Shown here in pieces: positions 29,638-38,824 of a stretch of DNA of 64,000 nt (the stretch's first letter is position 1; each line of letters begins with the position of its first letter). This DNA is from CBFHWU01 sp965659665 (GTDB taxonomy: Bacteria > Bacteroidota > Bacteroidia > Flavobacteriales > Flavobacteriaceae). The notes beneath the pieces were generated by a model. It was given only the letters and a program-made list of their open reading frames with translations. It had not been told where the DNA came from and searched no databases. The stretch is taken from the NCBI GenBank assembly GCA_965659665.1, contig CBFHWU010000002.1, positions 20,230 through 84,229 on the forward strand, read 5' to 3'. The position numbers and the translations under genes were made by a program.

Positions 29638-30203
29638 GTTAAGGTGGAAAATCGTTGTGAGTTAATTTCTTGTATTTCCTTTAAATACTCCTCGCGTTGT
29701 TCAAAACTACTTTCAATTATAGAGCCGAAAAAGCTAATTTTAGTATCAATACCACTAACATTCATGATGCCATCAATTATAAGTTTTGAAATGGCATCAT
29801 GCATTTTTGATTGATTGTATTTTATATTTGAGGTTCTTGACAATATATAAAGATGAGCTGTTTTATTTCCTAATAACCCTTTAAAACCATTTTCATCTTC
29901 AGAAAAAGCAAATCCTTCTGTAAATACACGATCAAAAAAACCTTTGAGCATGGCAGGCATGTGTGCCCACCACAATGGAAAAACAAAACTTAAATGAGTT
30001 GACCAATAAATTAAGTCTTGGTATTTTAGAATTTGAAATGTTTTGGTAATATTAGAACTCAACACAGGATTAAATCCTTCAGCATACAAATCAATCACTT
30101 GAACAAGTTCTCCATTTTTTCGAGAATTAAGCTGTAACGTCTTGGTAATTGCAGTTGTAAAACTATTTTTTTGGTGATGAGTGTGAATGATCAAATGTTT
30201 CAT
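29634..30203 (-). CDS. NAD(P)H-dependent oxidoreductase (flavodoxin-fold quinone reductase)
   Basis: A 189-aa protein beginning MKHLIIHTHHQKNSFTTAI with FPLWWAHMPAMLKGFFDRVF, the FMN-binding and substrate-channel motif of the DT-diaphorase/KefF-like flavodoxin_2 family. It probably reduces quinones or other small acceptors by two electrons. Confidence 0.87.
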   Translation of the reverse strand: MKHLIIHTHHQKNSFTTAITKTLQLNSRKNGELVQVIDLYAEGFNPVLSSNITKTFQILKYQDLIYWSTHLSFVFPLWWAHMPAMLKGFFDRVFTEGFAFSEDENGFKGLLGNKTAHLYILSRTSNIKYNQSKMHDAISKLIIDGIMNVSGIDTKISFFGSIIESSFEQREEYLKEIQEINSQRFSTLT

Positions 30204-30208
30204 TATGA

Positions 30209-30439
30209 CTAATTATTAGAAAAAGATTGGAGTACTACATGTTCAGTTAAAAAGGAATACCCATAAGGGTTACTACCAAATAAAGAATTATTTTTATTCC
30301 ATTGATAATTAAAAAATTTTAGTGATTTGATCTGAATTTGTGCATCCTCAAATTTATCATGGTTAGATAAACGTATAACAAAAGGAAAAATTAAACACTT
30401 TGATAAAAAATCTTTTGTCAAGCGGCACAGATTGTTCAT
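30209..30439 (-). CDS. Small hypothetical protein (76 aa), uncertain
   Basis: An open frame that ends 5 bp before the oxidoreductase start. The translation has no repeats or membrane helix; its tail reads NSLFGSNPYGYSFLTEHVV. I recognise no family. The composition is plausible for a real small protein or a decayed fragment, and the short spacing to the downstream gene is the only contextual support. Confidence 0.3.
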   Translation of the reverse strand: MNNLCRLTKDFLSKCLIFPFVIRLSNHDKFEDAQIQIKSLKFFNYQWNKNNSLFGSNPYGYSFLTEHVVLQSFSNN

Positions 30440-30500
30440 AATTAAGGTAATTTAAGATTTTTTGAAGGGCTAATCCTTGTATAAAATTATTAAAACCATC

Positions 30501-30962
30501 TCAATTGCGAAAACTTTTTTTCACTCTATCCAAGTTCCTTTTATTGTCACGATCTTTTATGGTTTCTCGCTTATCATGAAGTTTTTTCCCTTTGGCTAAG
30601 GCAATTCGAAGCTTGGCAAAACCTTTGTCACTGATAAATAAATTAAGGGGAACAATGGTTAACCCTACATTGTTGACTTCTTTATACAGTTTGCGAAGTT
30701 CACGTTTATTTAAAAGAAGTTTTCGTTCCCCTCGAGTACGGTGATTAACATATCCACCGTGACTGTATTCATCGACATACATATTAATCACAAATAACTC
30801 GCCTGCTGGATTAAACTCACAAAAACTTTCAGTTATTGAAGCTTTACTTGACCGAATAGATTTGATTTCGGTGCCTGTCAACACCAAACCAGCCGTATAT
30901 TGATCTAAAAGATCATACTCAAAGCGTGCACGTTTGTTTTTAATGTTAACTTGTTTCTGCAT
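30501..30962 (-). CDS. smpB: SsrA-binding protein
   Basis: Binds tmRNA and delivers it to stalled ribosomes. Seen: NKRARFEYDLLDQYTAGLVL, LTGTEIKSIRSSKASI and the basic tail KGKKLHDKRETIKDRDNKR. 153 aa is typical. No tmRNA gene (ssrA) is visible nearby. Confidence 0.95.
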   Translation of the reverse strand: MQKQVNIKNKRARFEYDLLDQYTAGLVLTGTEIKSIRSSKASITESFCEFNPAGELFVINMYVDEYSHGGYVNHRTRGERKLLLNKRELRKLYKEVNNVGLTIVPLNLFISDKGFAKLRIALAKGKKLHDKRETIKDRDNKRNLDRVKKSFRN

Positions 30963-30985
30963 GTCACAAAGGTAAGACTAATCCA

Positions 30986-33559
30986 TTAGCTATTTCTAAA
31001 GACCATTTTTCCATCGAACTCGTCCAACAGAATGACTCCATTTTTTTGAATATTTCCGCTTAAAAGTTCTTTTGACAGTTGATTGAGAACCAGTCGTTGT
31101 AGTGTTCGTTTTACAGGGCGAGCACCAAACTGAGGATTAAATCCTTTTTGAGCAATATGGGAAATAGCTTCTTTCGTTGCATCCAAAACGAGTTGTTGGT
31201 CTGATAATCGTTTTGAAAGTTGCTTCAGCTGAAGTCTAACGATTGACTCAATATCGGATCGAGTTAGTGGACTGAACAAGATGATATCATCGATACGATT
31301 GATAAACTCAGGCCTTACCCTTTTTTTGAGTAATTCTAAAACATCCTTTTGGGCTTTCTCATGAGCTAATTCTATGGATGACGCTGAAGAAAATGCTTGT
31401 TCAATGTATTCACTTCCCAAATTACTGGTCATGATAATGATACTGTTTTTAAAATCTGCGACTCTTCCCTTGTTATCGGTTAGTCGTCCTTCATCCAATA
31501 CTTGCAATAAGATATTAAAAGCGTCGGGGTGTGCTTTTTCGATTTCATCTAACAAAATAACAGAGTAGGGGCGACGGCGAATAGCTTCGGTTAGCTGACC
31601 GCCTTCCTCATACCCTACATAACCTGGAGGGGCTCCTACCAATCGACTTACTGCATGGCGTTCTTGATATTCACTCATATCAATTCGGGTAAGGGCATTT
31701 TCATCATCAAACAAATATTCGGCAAGCGTTTTAGCCAATTCCGTTTTTCCTACGCCTGTGGTTCCTAGGAACAAAAAACTTCCCACAGGCCGATTAGGAT
31801 CTTGTAAACCTGCTCTGCTTCGACGAACGGCATCACTTACGGCTGATACAGCTTCATTTTGTCCTATGACTCTATGATGAAGTTTATTTTCAAGTTTTAA
31901 TAGTTTCTCTCGTTCCGATTGCAACATTTTAGAGACAGGAATTCCAGTCCATTTAGCTACAACTTCTGCAATATCATCATAAAGCACTTCTTCTTTTACC
32001 ATTTCCGATTGTTGTTCTGCTAATGCGTGTTGTTGTTCTTCCAAATGTTGTTGAACTTCTTTTAATTTTCCGTAACGTATTTCAGCAACTTTCCCATAAT
32101 GTCCTTCTCGTTCAGCTCGTTCAGCTTCTAATTTTAAACTTTCGATATTACTTTTAGATTGTTGAATAGCCTCAATACGTTCTTTTTCAGTATTCCATTT
32201 TGAAAACACTGTTGTTCGTTGTTCTTTGAGCTCGCCTAATTCACTATTTAGTTTTTTTAGCTTTTGTGCATCATTTTCTCTTTTGATCGCTTCAATTTCA
32301 ATTTCAAGTTGCATTATTTTTCGATCTAATGTATCCAGCTCTTCAGGCTTCGAGTTTATTTCCATTCTTAATTTTGAGGAGGCTTCGTCCATTAGATCAA
32401 TAGCTTTATCTGGTAAAAAACGATGTGTGATATAACGTTGGGATAATTTTACTGCTCCTATAACAGCTTCATCTTTAATACGAACTTTATGGTGACTTTC
32501 GTATTTTTCTTTAATTCCTCTCAAAATAGAAATCGCACTATCGGTATCGGGTTCATCCACAATAACTTTTTGAAAACGTCTTTCTAGGGCTTTATCTTTT
32601 TCAAAATATTTTTGGTATTCGTCCGAAGTAGTAGCGCCCACTGCACGAAGTTCACCACGAGCTAGAGCAGGTTTTAAAATATTAGCAGCATCCATCGCCC
32701 CTTCGCCACCACCTGCACCAACTAAAGTGTGAATTTCGTCGATAAACAAAACAACATTTCCATCGCTTTCTGTTACCTCCTTGATCACCGATTTGAGGCG
32801 TTCTTCGAATTCCCCTTTGTATTTTGCTCCTGCAATAAGCGCCCCCATATCAAGAGCATAGATACGTTTATCTTTTAAATTTTCGGGGATATCCCCTGAA
32901 ACGATACGATAAGCCAAACCCTCAGCAATGGCTGTTTTTCCGGTTCCTGGTTCTCCGACGAGGATGGGATTGTTTTTTGTTCTCCGTGTCAGAATTTGAA
33001 GAATACGACGAATTTCATCATCTCGTCCAATTACAGGATCTAATTTAGATTCTTCTGCTAACTGATTTAAATTTCTGGAATAACGGGCTAAGGCTTGATA
33101 GGTATCATCTCCCGAAGCTGATAGTACTTGAGAGCCTTGACGAAGCTCCGCAATTGCTTTTTGAAGGTCTTTTCTTGTTACTCCTTGGTCTTTTAATATT
33201 TGAGATGCTTTGCTTTTAGAATCAAAAAGAGATAACAATACATGCTCTACAGCGACGTAGGCATCCTTCATTTTTTGTGCGATGGTTGCCGCTTGGGATA
33301 ATGTATGGTTGGATTCGTTAGACAGTGTAAATGTTCCTCCAGAAACTTTAGCTTTTGATGATAAGGTTTTGTCGGCTATTTGTTGGAGTAAATTTATATT
33401 TACCCCTAATTTATTATACACAAACTGTAACGAGTCAACGGATAATAAAGTGTGTAATAGGTGATCATTATCAAGTTGAGCATGTTGTTTTGATTGCGCA
33501 AGGACTTGTGCTTGTTGCAGTAGTTCTTGTGTTTTGGTGGTGAATTGATTGGGATTCAT
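30986..33559 (-). CDS. clpB: ATP-dependent chaperone ClpB
   Basis: A disaggregase of 857 aa working with DnaK. An N-terminal Clp_N repeat domain (1-145) precedes AAA-1 with Walker A GEPGTGKTAIAEG (about 204). A long coiled-coil middle domain spans about 400-525 (rich in EIEAIKREND-type heptads). AAA-2 has GTTGVGKTELAKTLAEYLFD and the sensor-2 region GARPVKR. All parts are complete. An inverted-repeat region directly upstream (33604-33650) may be a heat-shock control site. Confidence 0.96.
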   Translation of the reverse strand: MNPNQFTTKTQELLQQAQVLAQSKQHAQLDNDHLLHTLLSVDSLQFVYNKLGVNINLLQQIADKTLSSKAKVSGGTFTLSNESNHTLSQAATIAQKMKDAYVAVEHVLLSLFDSKSKASQILKDQGVTRKDLQKAIAELRQGSQVLSASGDDTYQALARYSRNLNQLAEESKLDPVIGRDDEIRRILQILTRRTKNNPILVGEPGTGKTAIAEGLAYRIVSGDIPENLKDKRIYALDMGALIAGAKYKGEFEERLKSVIKEVTESDGNVVLFIDEIHTLVGAGGGEGAMDAANILKPALARGELRAVGATTSDEYQKYFEKDKALERRFQKVIVDEPDTDSAISILRGIKEKYESHHKVRIKDEAVIGAVKLSQRYITHRFLPDKAIDLMDEASSKLRMEINSKPEELDTLDRKIMQLEIEIEAIKRENDAQKLKKLNSELGELKEQRTTVFSKWNTEKERIEAIQQSKSNIESLKLEAERAEREGHYGKVAEIRYGKLKEVQQHLEEQQHALAEQQSEMVKEEVLYDDIAEVVAKWTGIPVSKMLQSEREKLLKLENKLHHRVIGQNEAVSAVSDAVRRSRAGLQDPNRPVGSFLFLGTTGVGKTELAKTLAEYLFDDENALTRIDMSEYQERHAVSRLVGAPPGYVGYEEGGQLTEAIRRRPYSVILLDEIEKAHPDAFNILLQVLDEGRLTDNKGRVADFKNSIIIMTSNLGSEYIEQAFSSASSIELAHEKAQKDVLELLKKRVRPEFINRIDDIILFSPLTRSDIESIVRLQLKQLSKRLSDQQLVLDATKEAISHIAQKGFNPQFGARPVKRTLQRLVLNQLSKELLSGNIQKNGVILLDEFDGKMVFRNS

Positions 33560-33603
33560 AGAATTTTTCTAAAATCTAATCAAAATAAATACCAAACACC
33601 AAA

Positions 33604-33650
33604 ACAGTAAATATGTCTGATACTTGATAAATTTACTGTCGTTTTGACAG
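33604..33650 (-). promoter_or_regulatory. Paired inverted repeats upstream of clpB
   Basis: Two interlocking repeats lie 45-91 bp before the clpB start: ACAGTAAAT (33604-33612) with ATTTACTGT (33631-33639), and CTGTC-GTTTT-GACAG (33636-33650). Both are perfect within their arms. The position suits an operator or stress-promoter element for clpB; function is inferred. Confidence 0.4.
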
Positions 33651-34087
33651 AAAGAATTTTTTTTAAATGTTTGTCTGTTGAAAAAAGCTTGTTCTAATTC
33701 CAAAGCTAAGGATTCAGTAGCCTCTTATATCATAGGGCTGTTTCCCCTTATATGATCAATTTTAGTTATATTTTACAACATTTGCGGTTAAGGGGTTGAT
33801 TTTTTTATGAAAACTTGAGGCAATAATTTGAATTGAAGTGAGATGCTAATTATTTTATTATTAACAGATCAAAATGAATTTGTCAAATTGAGAGGCACAA
33901 TATGCCTTGATGAGATGTATTTAAAAAAACGTAATTGACTATAGATTTACTAGGATTGGTTCGATTTCTAAAAATATATATTAATCAAACTGTAAACCAC
34001 AAAATTATTTTAAAATAATAGGTGGAACACTAATATATTTAATGATCAAAAACACTTTTTTAGAAAACTACGGAAATAATCTTTTAC
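33651..34087. other. Intergenic, no gene seen
   Basis: AT-rich, with stops in all frames and no RNA gene recognised. It contains a short ATCATAGGGCTGTTTCCCC segment (33728-33750) that could form a weak hairpin. It separates clpB and DUF2911, both minus strand; a promoter for clpB may lie at its left edge and a terminator for DUF2911 at its right edge. Confidence 0.5.
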
Positions 34088-34660
34088 CTACATCGAGGGA
34101 TTAAACGTTATAGGGATCGTTACTCTTACTGATCCCCAACCCATAATCATTTTGGTCATATTTTCAGCAGTTTCATTGGTAAAAGCAATCGAAAAAGCTT
34201 CAAGATGTTCTTCTTTATTATGAGATGTTTTTGCGATAATTCGGGAAACATCTGCGTTGTCATCATACGTGTAATGCCCCCATTGATTTAAGTTCTTGTT
34301 CAAAATCACAGTCCATTCGTTTTTGCCTGGAATGGTAAGTAATGAGTAGGTTCCTGCTTTAACTTTTTTACCTCCAAAATTTGCATCTTTGTAAAATATG
34401 ATTTCTGGAGTTTCATTGGCGCCTGTTCGCCAAACTTTTGAAGGTTTTGCCAAGCTGTACACTTTTCTTTTTAGATCTCCTTTAGTAAGTTGAGGTCTGC
34501 TGTAAGTAATGCGAATATTTTTGTCGGCATTTTTGTAACTTGAGGGGAACGCAGCAATGTCCAAAGGGCTTTTGTCTAAACTTGGAAATTTTTGTGCTGT
34601 TGAATTAGAAACAACAAATAAGGAGGTTAATAAAATGGAAAGAAATATATTTTTTTTCAT
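34088..34660 (-). CDS. DUF2911 domain-containing secreted protein
   Basis: A signal peptide MKKNIFLSILLTSLFVVSNS (cleavage after TAQ) is followed by a DUF2911 domain: DIAAFPSSYKNADKNIRITY, SRPQLTKGDLKRKVY and WRTGANETPEIIFYKD. The frame extends 8 codons above the chosen ATG, but the signal peptide fixes the start at 34660. 190 aa; periplasmic or outer-membrane associated; function unknown. Confidence 0.85.
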   Translation of the reverse strand: MKKNIFLSILLTSLFVVSNSTAQKFPSLDKSPLDIAAFPSSYKNADKNIRITYSRPQLTKGDLKRKVYSLAKPSKVWRTGANETPEIIFYKDANFGGKKVKAGTYSLLTIPGKNEWTVILNKNLNQWGHYTYDDNADVSRIIAKTSHNKEEHLEAFSIAFTNETAENMTKMIMGWGSVRVTIPITFNPSM

Positions 34661-34879
34661 GATGTAAAATTTAGTATGGTCCAAAAGTATTGTTTTACTT
34701 ACAAATAAATGGTAAAAAAAAGTTAATTTTAGATCGTTGATTTTCTATCATAATTATTTACTTTTTTATTTTTTAATAAATATCATTGAATACACCTTTA
34801 TGCTTGGTTTTATTATTAACTCTGGCATTGATTGATCATTCCAACACGATCATCCATACGCTTTATTTGTCCGAAAGTT

Positions 34880-35653
34880 TTATTTGTAAGGAATGGTATT
34901 TAGAATATGATTAATGGCCTTTAGTCGAGCTTTGGATTTTTGATTGGCATCAATGATAACCCAAGGAGCCAGAGTAGTGTTGGTATTTTTAAACATGAAA
35001 TTTTTATAGCGGCTATACTCATTCCATAGCGCTTGTGCTTTTTCGTCAACAGGGGTCATTTTCCAACGTTTAAGGGGATTTTTTTTTATTTCTTCAAATC
35101 TTGTGGCTTGTTCTTCTTTAGAAATAGAAAAGTAGAATTTGATCAAGAAAGTGTTGGATTGAATGATCATTTTTTCAAAATCATTTACTTGAGACATAAA
35201 TATTTGATATTCTTTTTCAGAGCAAAAATTATTGACTGGCTCAACAACTGCTCGATTGTACCAACTTCTATCAAAAAATACGATTTCACTTGGTTTTGGT
35301 AATTGGTTGATATAACGCTGAAAAAACCATTGTTTTTTTTCATCTTCTGAGGGAATGTTAAGGGCGACTGTTCGAAAATGTCTTGGATTGATATATTCAG
35401 TTATTCTTCTAATTGCCCCTCCTTTTCCTGCGGCGTCTCTACCTTCGAAAAGAACCACTACTTTTTCATCATTTTTGATGACCCAATTTTGCAATTTAAT
35501 GAGCTCTTCTTGGTGTCTTCTGAGTTGAGAAATATAATGGGTTTCTTGTAACGATTTTGTCAGATTTATTTTCTTATTTTTCAACAGAGAATATAATCCT
35601 TCACTGGAGTTTAACAGTCTTAAATCACTATCAGTTAACTTTTTTGGATTCAT
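34880..35653 (-). CDS. ppk2: Polyphosphate kinase 2 family protein (copy 1)
   Basis: Uses polyphosphate to phosphorylate nucleotides. Walker A is VVLFEGRDAAGKGGAIRR (about 67-84), the lid is RTVALNIPSEDEKKQWFFQR, and Walker B is IVFFDRSWYNRAVVEPV. 257 aa, a one-domain PPK2. It follows the second copy by 11 bp in the same operon. Whether it prefers NDPs (class I) or NMPs cannot be told from the motifs alone. Confidence 0.9.
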   Translation of the reverse strand: MNPKKLTDSDLRLLNSSEGLYSLLKNKKINLTKSLQETHYISQLRRHQEELIKLQNWVIKNDEKVVVLFEGRDAAGKGGAIRRITEYINPRHFRTVALNIPSEDEKKQWFFQRYINQLPKPSEIVFFDRSWYNRAVVEPVNNFCSEKEYQIFMSQVNDFEKMIIQSNTFLIKFYFSISKEEQATRFEEIKKNPLKRWKMTPVDEKAQALWNEYSRYKNFMFKNTNTTLAPWVIIDANQKSKARLKAINHILNTIPYK

Positions 35654-35664
35654 TTTTTTAAAAA

Positions 35665-36513
35665 TTAAATATCAATTTGTACAAGACTTCTGTGATACCG
35701 CATCACCACATTAGGATCGGGAAAGAGTGTTACGCCTGAAGCTCCTTTTCCTTCGTAATCAAACAAGGATAATACATATCTCATGCTTTCTAATCTAGCT
35801 TGTTTTTTACTATTTGTTTTTATGATAATCCATGGACTAAAATTGGTGTGGGTTTTACTAAACATTTGTTCTTTGTAGTGGGTGTATTGATCCCACATTT
35901 CTTGTCCTTTCATATCGACAGGACTAAACTTCCATCGTTTTAAAGGGTTTTTTAGGCGCGCATCAAATCTTTTTTTTTGTTCTTGTTTAGAAACTGAAAA
36001 CCAAAACTTTATCATTTTAAGATGGTCTTCATAAAGTAGGTGTTCAAACTCGGGAACTTGAATCATAAATTTTTCGTATTGTTTTTTGGAACAAAACCCC
36101 ATTACAGGTTCTACGACAGCTCTGTTATACCAACTTCGGTCAAAAAATACAATCTCTCCGGGGTTAGGAAGTTTTTTGATGTATCTTCTAAAATACCACT
36201 GACCTTTTTCAACTTCGGTCGGTTTCGTCAGTGCTACTACCCTTGACGTTCGAGGATTAAGATGTTCTTTAAATCGTTTTATGGATCCTCCTTTGCCTGA
36301 CGCATCCCTTCCTTCAAATAGAATGGCAACTCTATGATGTTTTTGAGCAATCCATTTTTGAAGGTTTACGAATTCAGATTGTAACTTAGCTAATTCTATT
36401 TCATATTTAATTTTATTTAATGTTTTAGAAATGGAAATATTGTTTTCTTGAGCTAATTCAATTAAATCTTTTCTTTTTTTTGCTTGCAGTAGGTGGTCAG
36501 AATTAAAGTTCAT
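35665..36513 (-). CDS. ppk2: Polyphosphate kinase 2 family protein (copy 2)
   Basis: A paralogue of the neighbouring gene with Walker A VAILFEGRDASGKGGSIKRF, FFDRSWYNRAVVEPVMGF and a longer C-terminus ending GVTLFPDPNVVMRYHRSLVQ (282 aa). The two proteins share architecture but differ throughout, so the duplication is old. Upstream, a 7-bp inverted repeat (CTACTTA at 36544-36550, TAAGTAG at 36560-36566) lies within 60 bp of the start and may be an operator. Confidence 0.9.
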   Translation of the reverse strand: MNFNSDHLLQAKKRKDLIELAQENNISISKTLNKIKYEIELAKLQSEFVNLQKWIAQKHHRVAILFEGRDASGKGGSIKRFKEHLNPRTSRVVALTKPTEVEKGQWYFRRYIKKLPNPGEIVFFDRSWYNRAVVEPVMGFCSKKQYEKFMIQVPEFEHLLYEDHLKMIKFWFSVSKQEQKKRFDARLKNPLKRWKFSPVDMKGQEMWDQYTHYKEQMFSKTHTNFSPWIIIKTNSKKQARLESMRYVLSLFDYEGKGASGVTLFPDPNVVMRYHRSLVQIDI

Positions 36514-36671
36514 GAATCTTAATGTTGAATTAAAAATTTAGGACTACTTATTATAAGCTTAAGTAGATAATTTGGCAATATAAATTTAGTGATTTATGTT
36601 GAAATCAACAATAAAACAAATTGTTATTAGTCTTAATTTATATTTTAATTATTAGTGTAAATTTGATAAAA

Positions 36672-37457
36672 CTAGGGGAGATAAATAGATCCTTTTAGGT
36701 ACAAAACAGCTTTCCCTTCAATAAGCACACGTTCATCTTCGATTGAACAAGTCAAAGTTCCTTTTCTGTCGGAGAGTTGATGGGCTACAAAAGTATTTTT
36801 ATTTAATTTTTTTTGCCAGTACGGAATTAAAGAGGCGTGTGTTGAACCTGTAACTGGATCTTCGACTACGGAAGCTTGAGCATCAAAAACTCGCGATACA
36901 AAGTCAACATGCTTTCCTTTGGCTGTTGGTGCGATACCCAAATAGGGTAATTTTTTCAACACATTAATATCATATTCAATCGTTCTTATTTGTTCTTCAT
37001 TTTTAAAGAGCAGAATCAAATCTCTGCTAGCGGCGGCTTCAATAGGCTTGTGGTTAAAGGCAGAAAATGCCAATATGGGGATGTGTATATTTTTTGGAGG
37101 ACGTGAAGGAAAATTCAAGATGATACTTTCTTGCTCGGTTTTTTGAGCCTTCAATAGTCCACTTTTTGAATAAAATGATATAACATCTGATTTATAATCA
37201 AGATGATAAAATAGTACAAAAGCAGCAGCTAAAGTAGCATGACCACATAAATCAATTTCGCCATGAGGCATAAACCAACGAATCTCATACTTTTGCGCTT
37301 TTTTAACAAAAAAAGCAGTTTCTGATAAATTATTTTCGGCAGCAATAGCTTGCATGGTCTTATCATCTAACCAATAGGGTAGAGGACATACCGCAGCGGG
37401 GTTGCCACCAAATACTTTCTCGGTGAAAGCATCAATTTGATAGATACTTAGTATCAT
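36672..37457 (-). CDS. PhzF family isomerase
   Basis: 261 aa starting MILSIYQIDAFTEKVFGGNPAAVCPL, with catalytic Glu in NNLSETAFFV, then MPHGEIDLCGHATLAAAFVL and the second-half motif VEDPVTGSTHASLIPYW. These are the hallmarks of the PhzF/epimerase-like fold. No phenazine genes are near; most family members are uncharacterised isomerases. Confidence 0.9.
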   Translation of the reverse strand: MILSIYQIDAFTEKVFGGNPAAVCPLPYWLDDKTMQAIAAENNLSETAFFVKKAQKYEIRWFMPHGEIDLCGHATLAAAFVLFYHLDYKSDVISFYSKSGLLKAQKTEQESIILNFPSRPPKNIHIPILAFSAFNHKPIEAAASRDLILLFKNEEQIRTIEYDINVLKKLPYLGIAPTAKGKHVDFVSRVFDAQASVVEDPVTGSTHASLIPYWQKKLNKNTFVAHQLSDRKGTLTCSIEDERVLIEGKAVLYLKGSIYLP

Positions 37458-37541
37458 AATTTTTGTTAAGATAAAAAAAAACGATCATTTTGTAAGCTAC
37501 AATAAAACTTCCACACTATGGGGAAATCTTTTAATGTGTAA

Positions 37542-38801
37542 TCAAAAATATTGTCCAATTCCAAAAACGATTCCTCTCGCGGCATTTTTTGAGATACCAT
37601 ACCCATAATCAATTCGAAATATAGCATTAAATATTTTTTTGTGAATCAACCGAATACCTATTCCAGGATATATGCGAATATTATCATGTTCGATAAAGTC
37701 ATCAAATTTTCCTCCAGGGTTACGCCAACTACCCGCATCAATAAAAACAGTGCTTTGAACGACAAACCAATCTTTGTCAATTAAAGTATGCCGATACTCT
37801 GTATTTAGCACTATTGATCCCGTTCCACGATCAATGGTATTCCCTACCCCTCTAATATTAATATTGTTGTCCAACGAAAAAGGGGCAAAAGGAGTTGTTG
37901 TATTTGTAGCCAATCCTATTCTAAGACGATTTGCCCAATTACCAAAAAATCCAATACGTTTATAAAAAATAAAATCATTGAATCCGATTAAAAAATCGGA
38001 GAAGTTATGGAGAGAACTTCCGACAGATTCAATATTGAGGTTACTTTTGAAACCACTCAAATACTGGTAATGGTATTTTACATTGTCGTAATTGTAAATC
38101 AGTTTTATCAAATGCTTATCAGTATGTAATGATTGTGGCACATCAGATCTTACTCCTCCAAAAAGATATTGGTAGTCTTCGTTAAAAAGATTAAAGCCTA
38201 GTTCAATTCTATTTTTTAGATCAAATTGATATAAACCCAATACCTCAAATCCAACATTACTGTATTGATATTCGGCGGAGTTGTGTTCAAAAAAAACGGG
38301 TTCTTGAGTAGCAAAATCATAATAACTCAGAGATAGTCCAAGCTTAGGACCCAATAAGTAAGGGGCTCTAAAATGGCATCCAATGGAATTAAAAATATCA
38401 TGTTGATAAAAACTACCTAATGTGATATTACGTCCTAATAAATTGAATTCTTGTATTCCAATTCGAAATGCAAATTCATCATTTGATGAGGTAAAAAGAT
38501 GTGCAAAAGGAATAAGTGTAACGTTTTCTTCCACTATAAAAATTACCTTATAGTTTGCCTTTTGGGTCAACAAAACTTGATAATAAGCGTGAGATATCGA
38601 AGTAAGTTTTTTTAAGCGAATTAAATCGTCTTCCAAAACTAATGAGTCCAGTATTTTTTTTGGTTGGGAATAAATCATTTTTTTTAATAATGCGGACTTG
38701 GTTCTTTTATTACCTTGGATCTTGACAACCTCAATTAGAGTATGTTGAGCTGTTCCTAAATAAGTCAATAGAAATAAAATAAATAGACAATATCGCATCA
38801 T
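37542..38801 (-). CDS. BamA/TamA family outer-membrane protein
   Basis: A signal peptide (MRYCLFILFLLTYLGTAQ) is followed by one POTRA-like repeat (LIEVVKIQGNKRTKSALLKK, residues 20-95) and a 16-strand-type beta-barrel domain ending GYGISKNAARGIVFGIGQYF, with a terminal aromatic. At 419 aa with a single POTRA it is shorter than BamA, more like TamA-like or two-partner transporters. It is the downstream partner of another barrel and a DUF547 protein (39712-38825), all minus strand with short gaps. Confidence 0.8.
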   Translation of the reverse strand: MMRYCLFILFLLTYLGTAQHTLIEVVKIQGNKRTKSALLKKMIYSQPKKILDSLVLEDDLIRLKKLTSISHAYYQVLLTQKANYKVIFIVEENVTLIPFAHLFTSSNDEFAFRIGIQEFNLLGRNITLGSFYQHDIFNSIGCHFRAPYLLGPKLGLSLSYYDFATQEPVFFEHNSAEYQYSNVGFEVLGLYQFDLKNRIELGFNLFNEDYQYLFGGVRSDVPQSLHTDKHLIKLIYNYDNVKYHYQYLSGFKSNLNIESVGSSLHNFSDFLIGFNDFIFYKRIGFFGNWANRLRIGLATNTTTPFAPFSLDNNINIRGVGNTIDRGTGSIVLNTEYRHTLIDKDWFVVQSTVFIDAGSWRNPGGKFDDFIEHDNIRIYPGIGIRLIHKKIFNAIFRIDYGYGISKNAARGIVFGIGQYF

Positions 38802-38824
38802 TATCCCTGTACCTTTTTTGCAAT

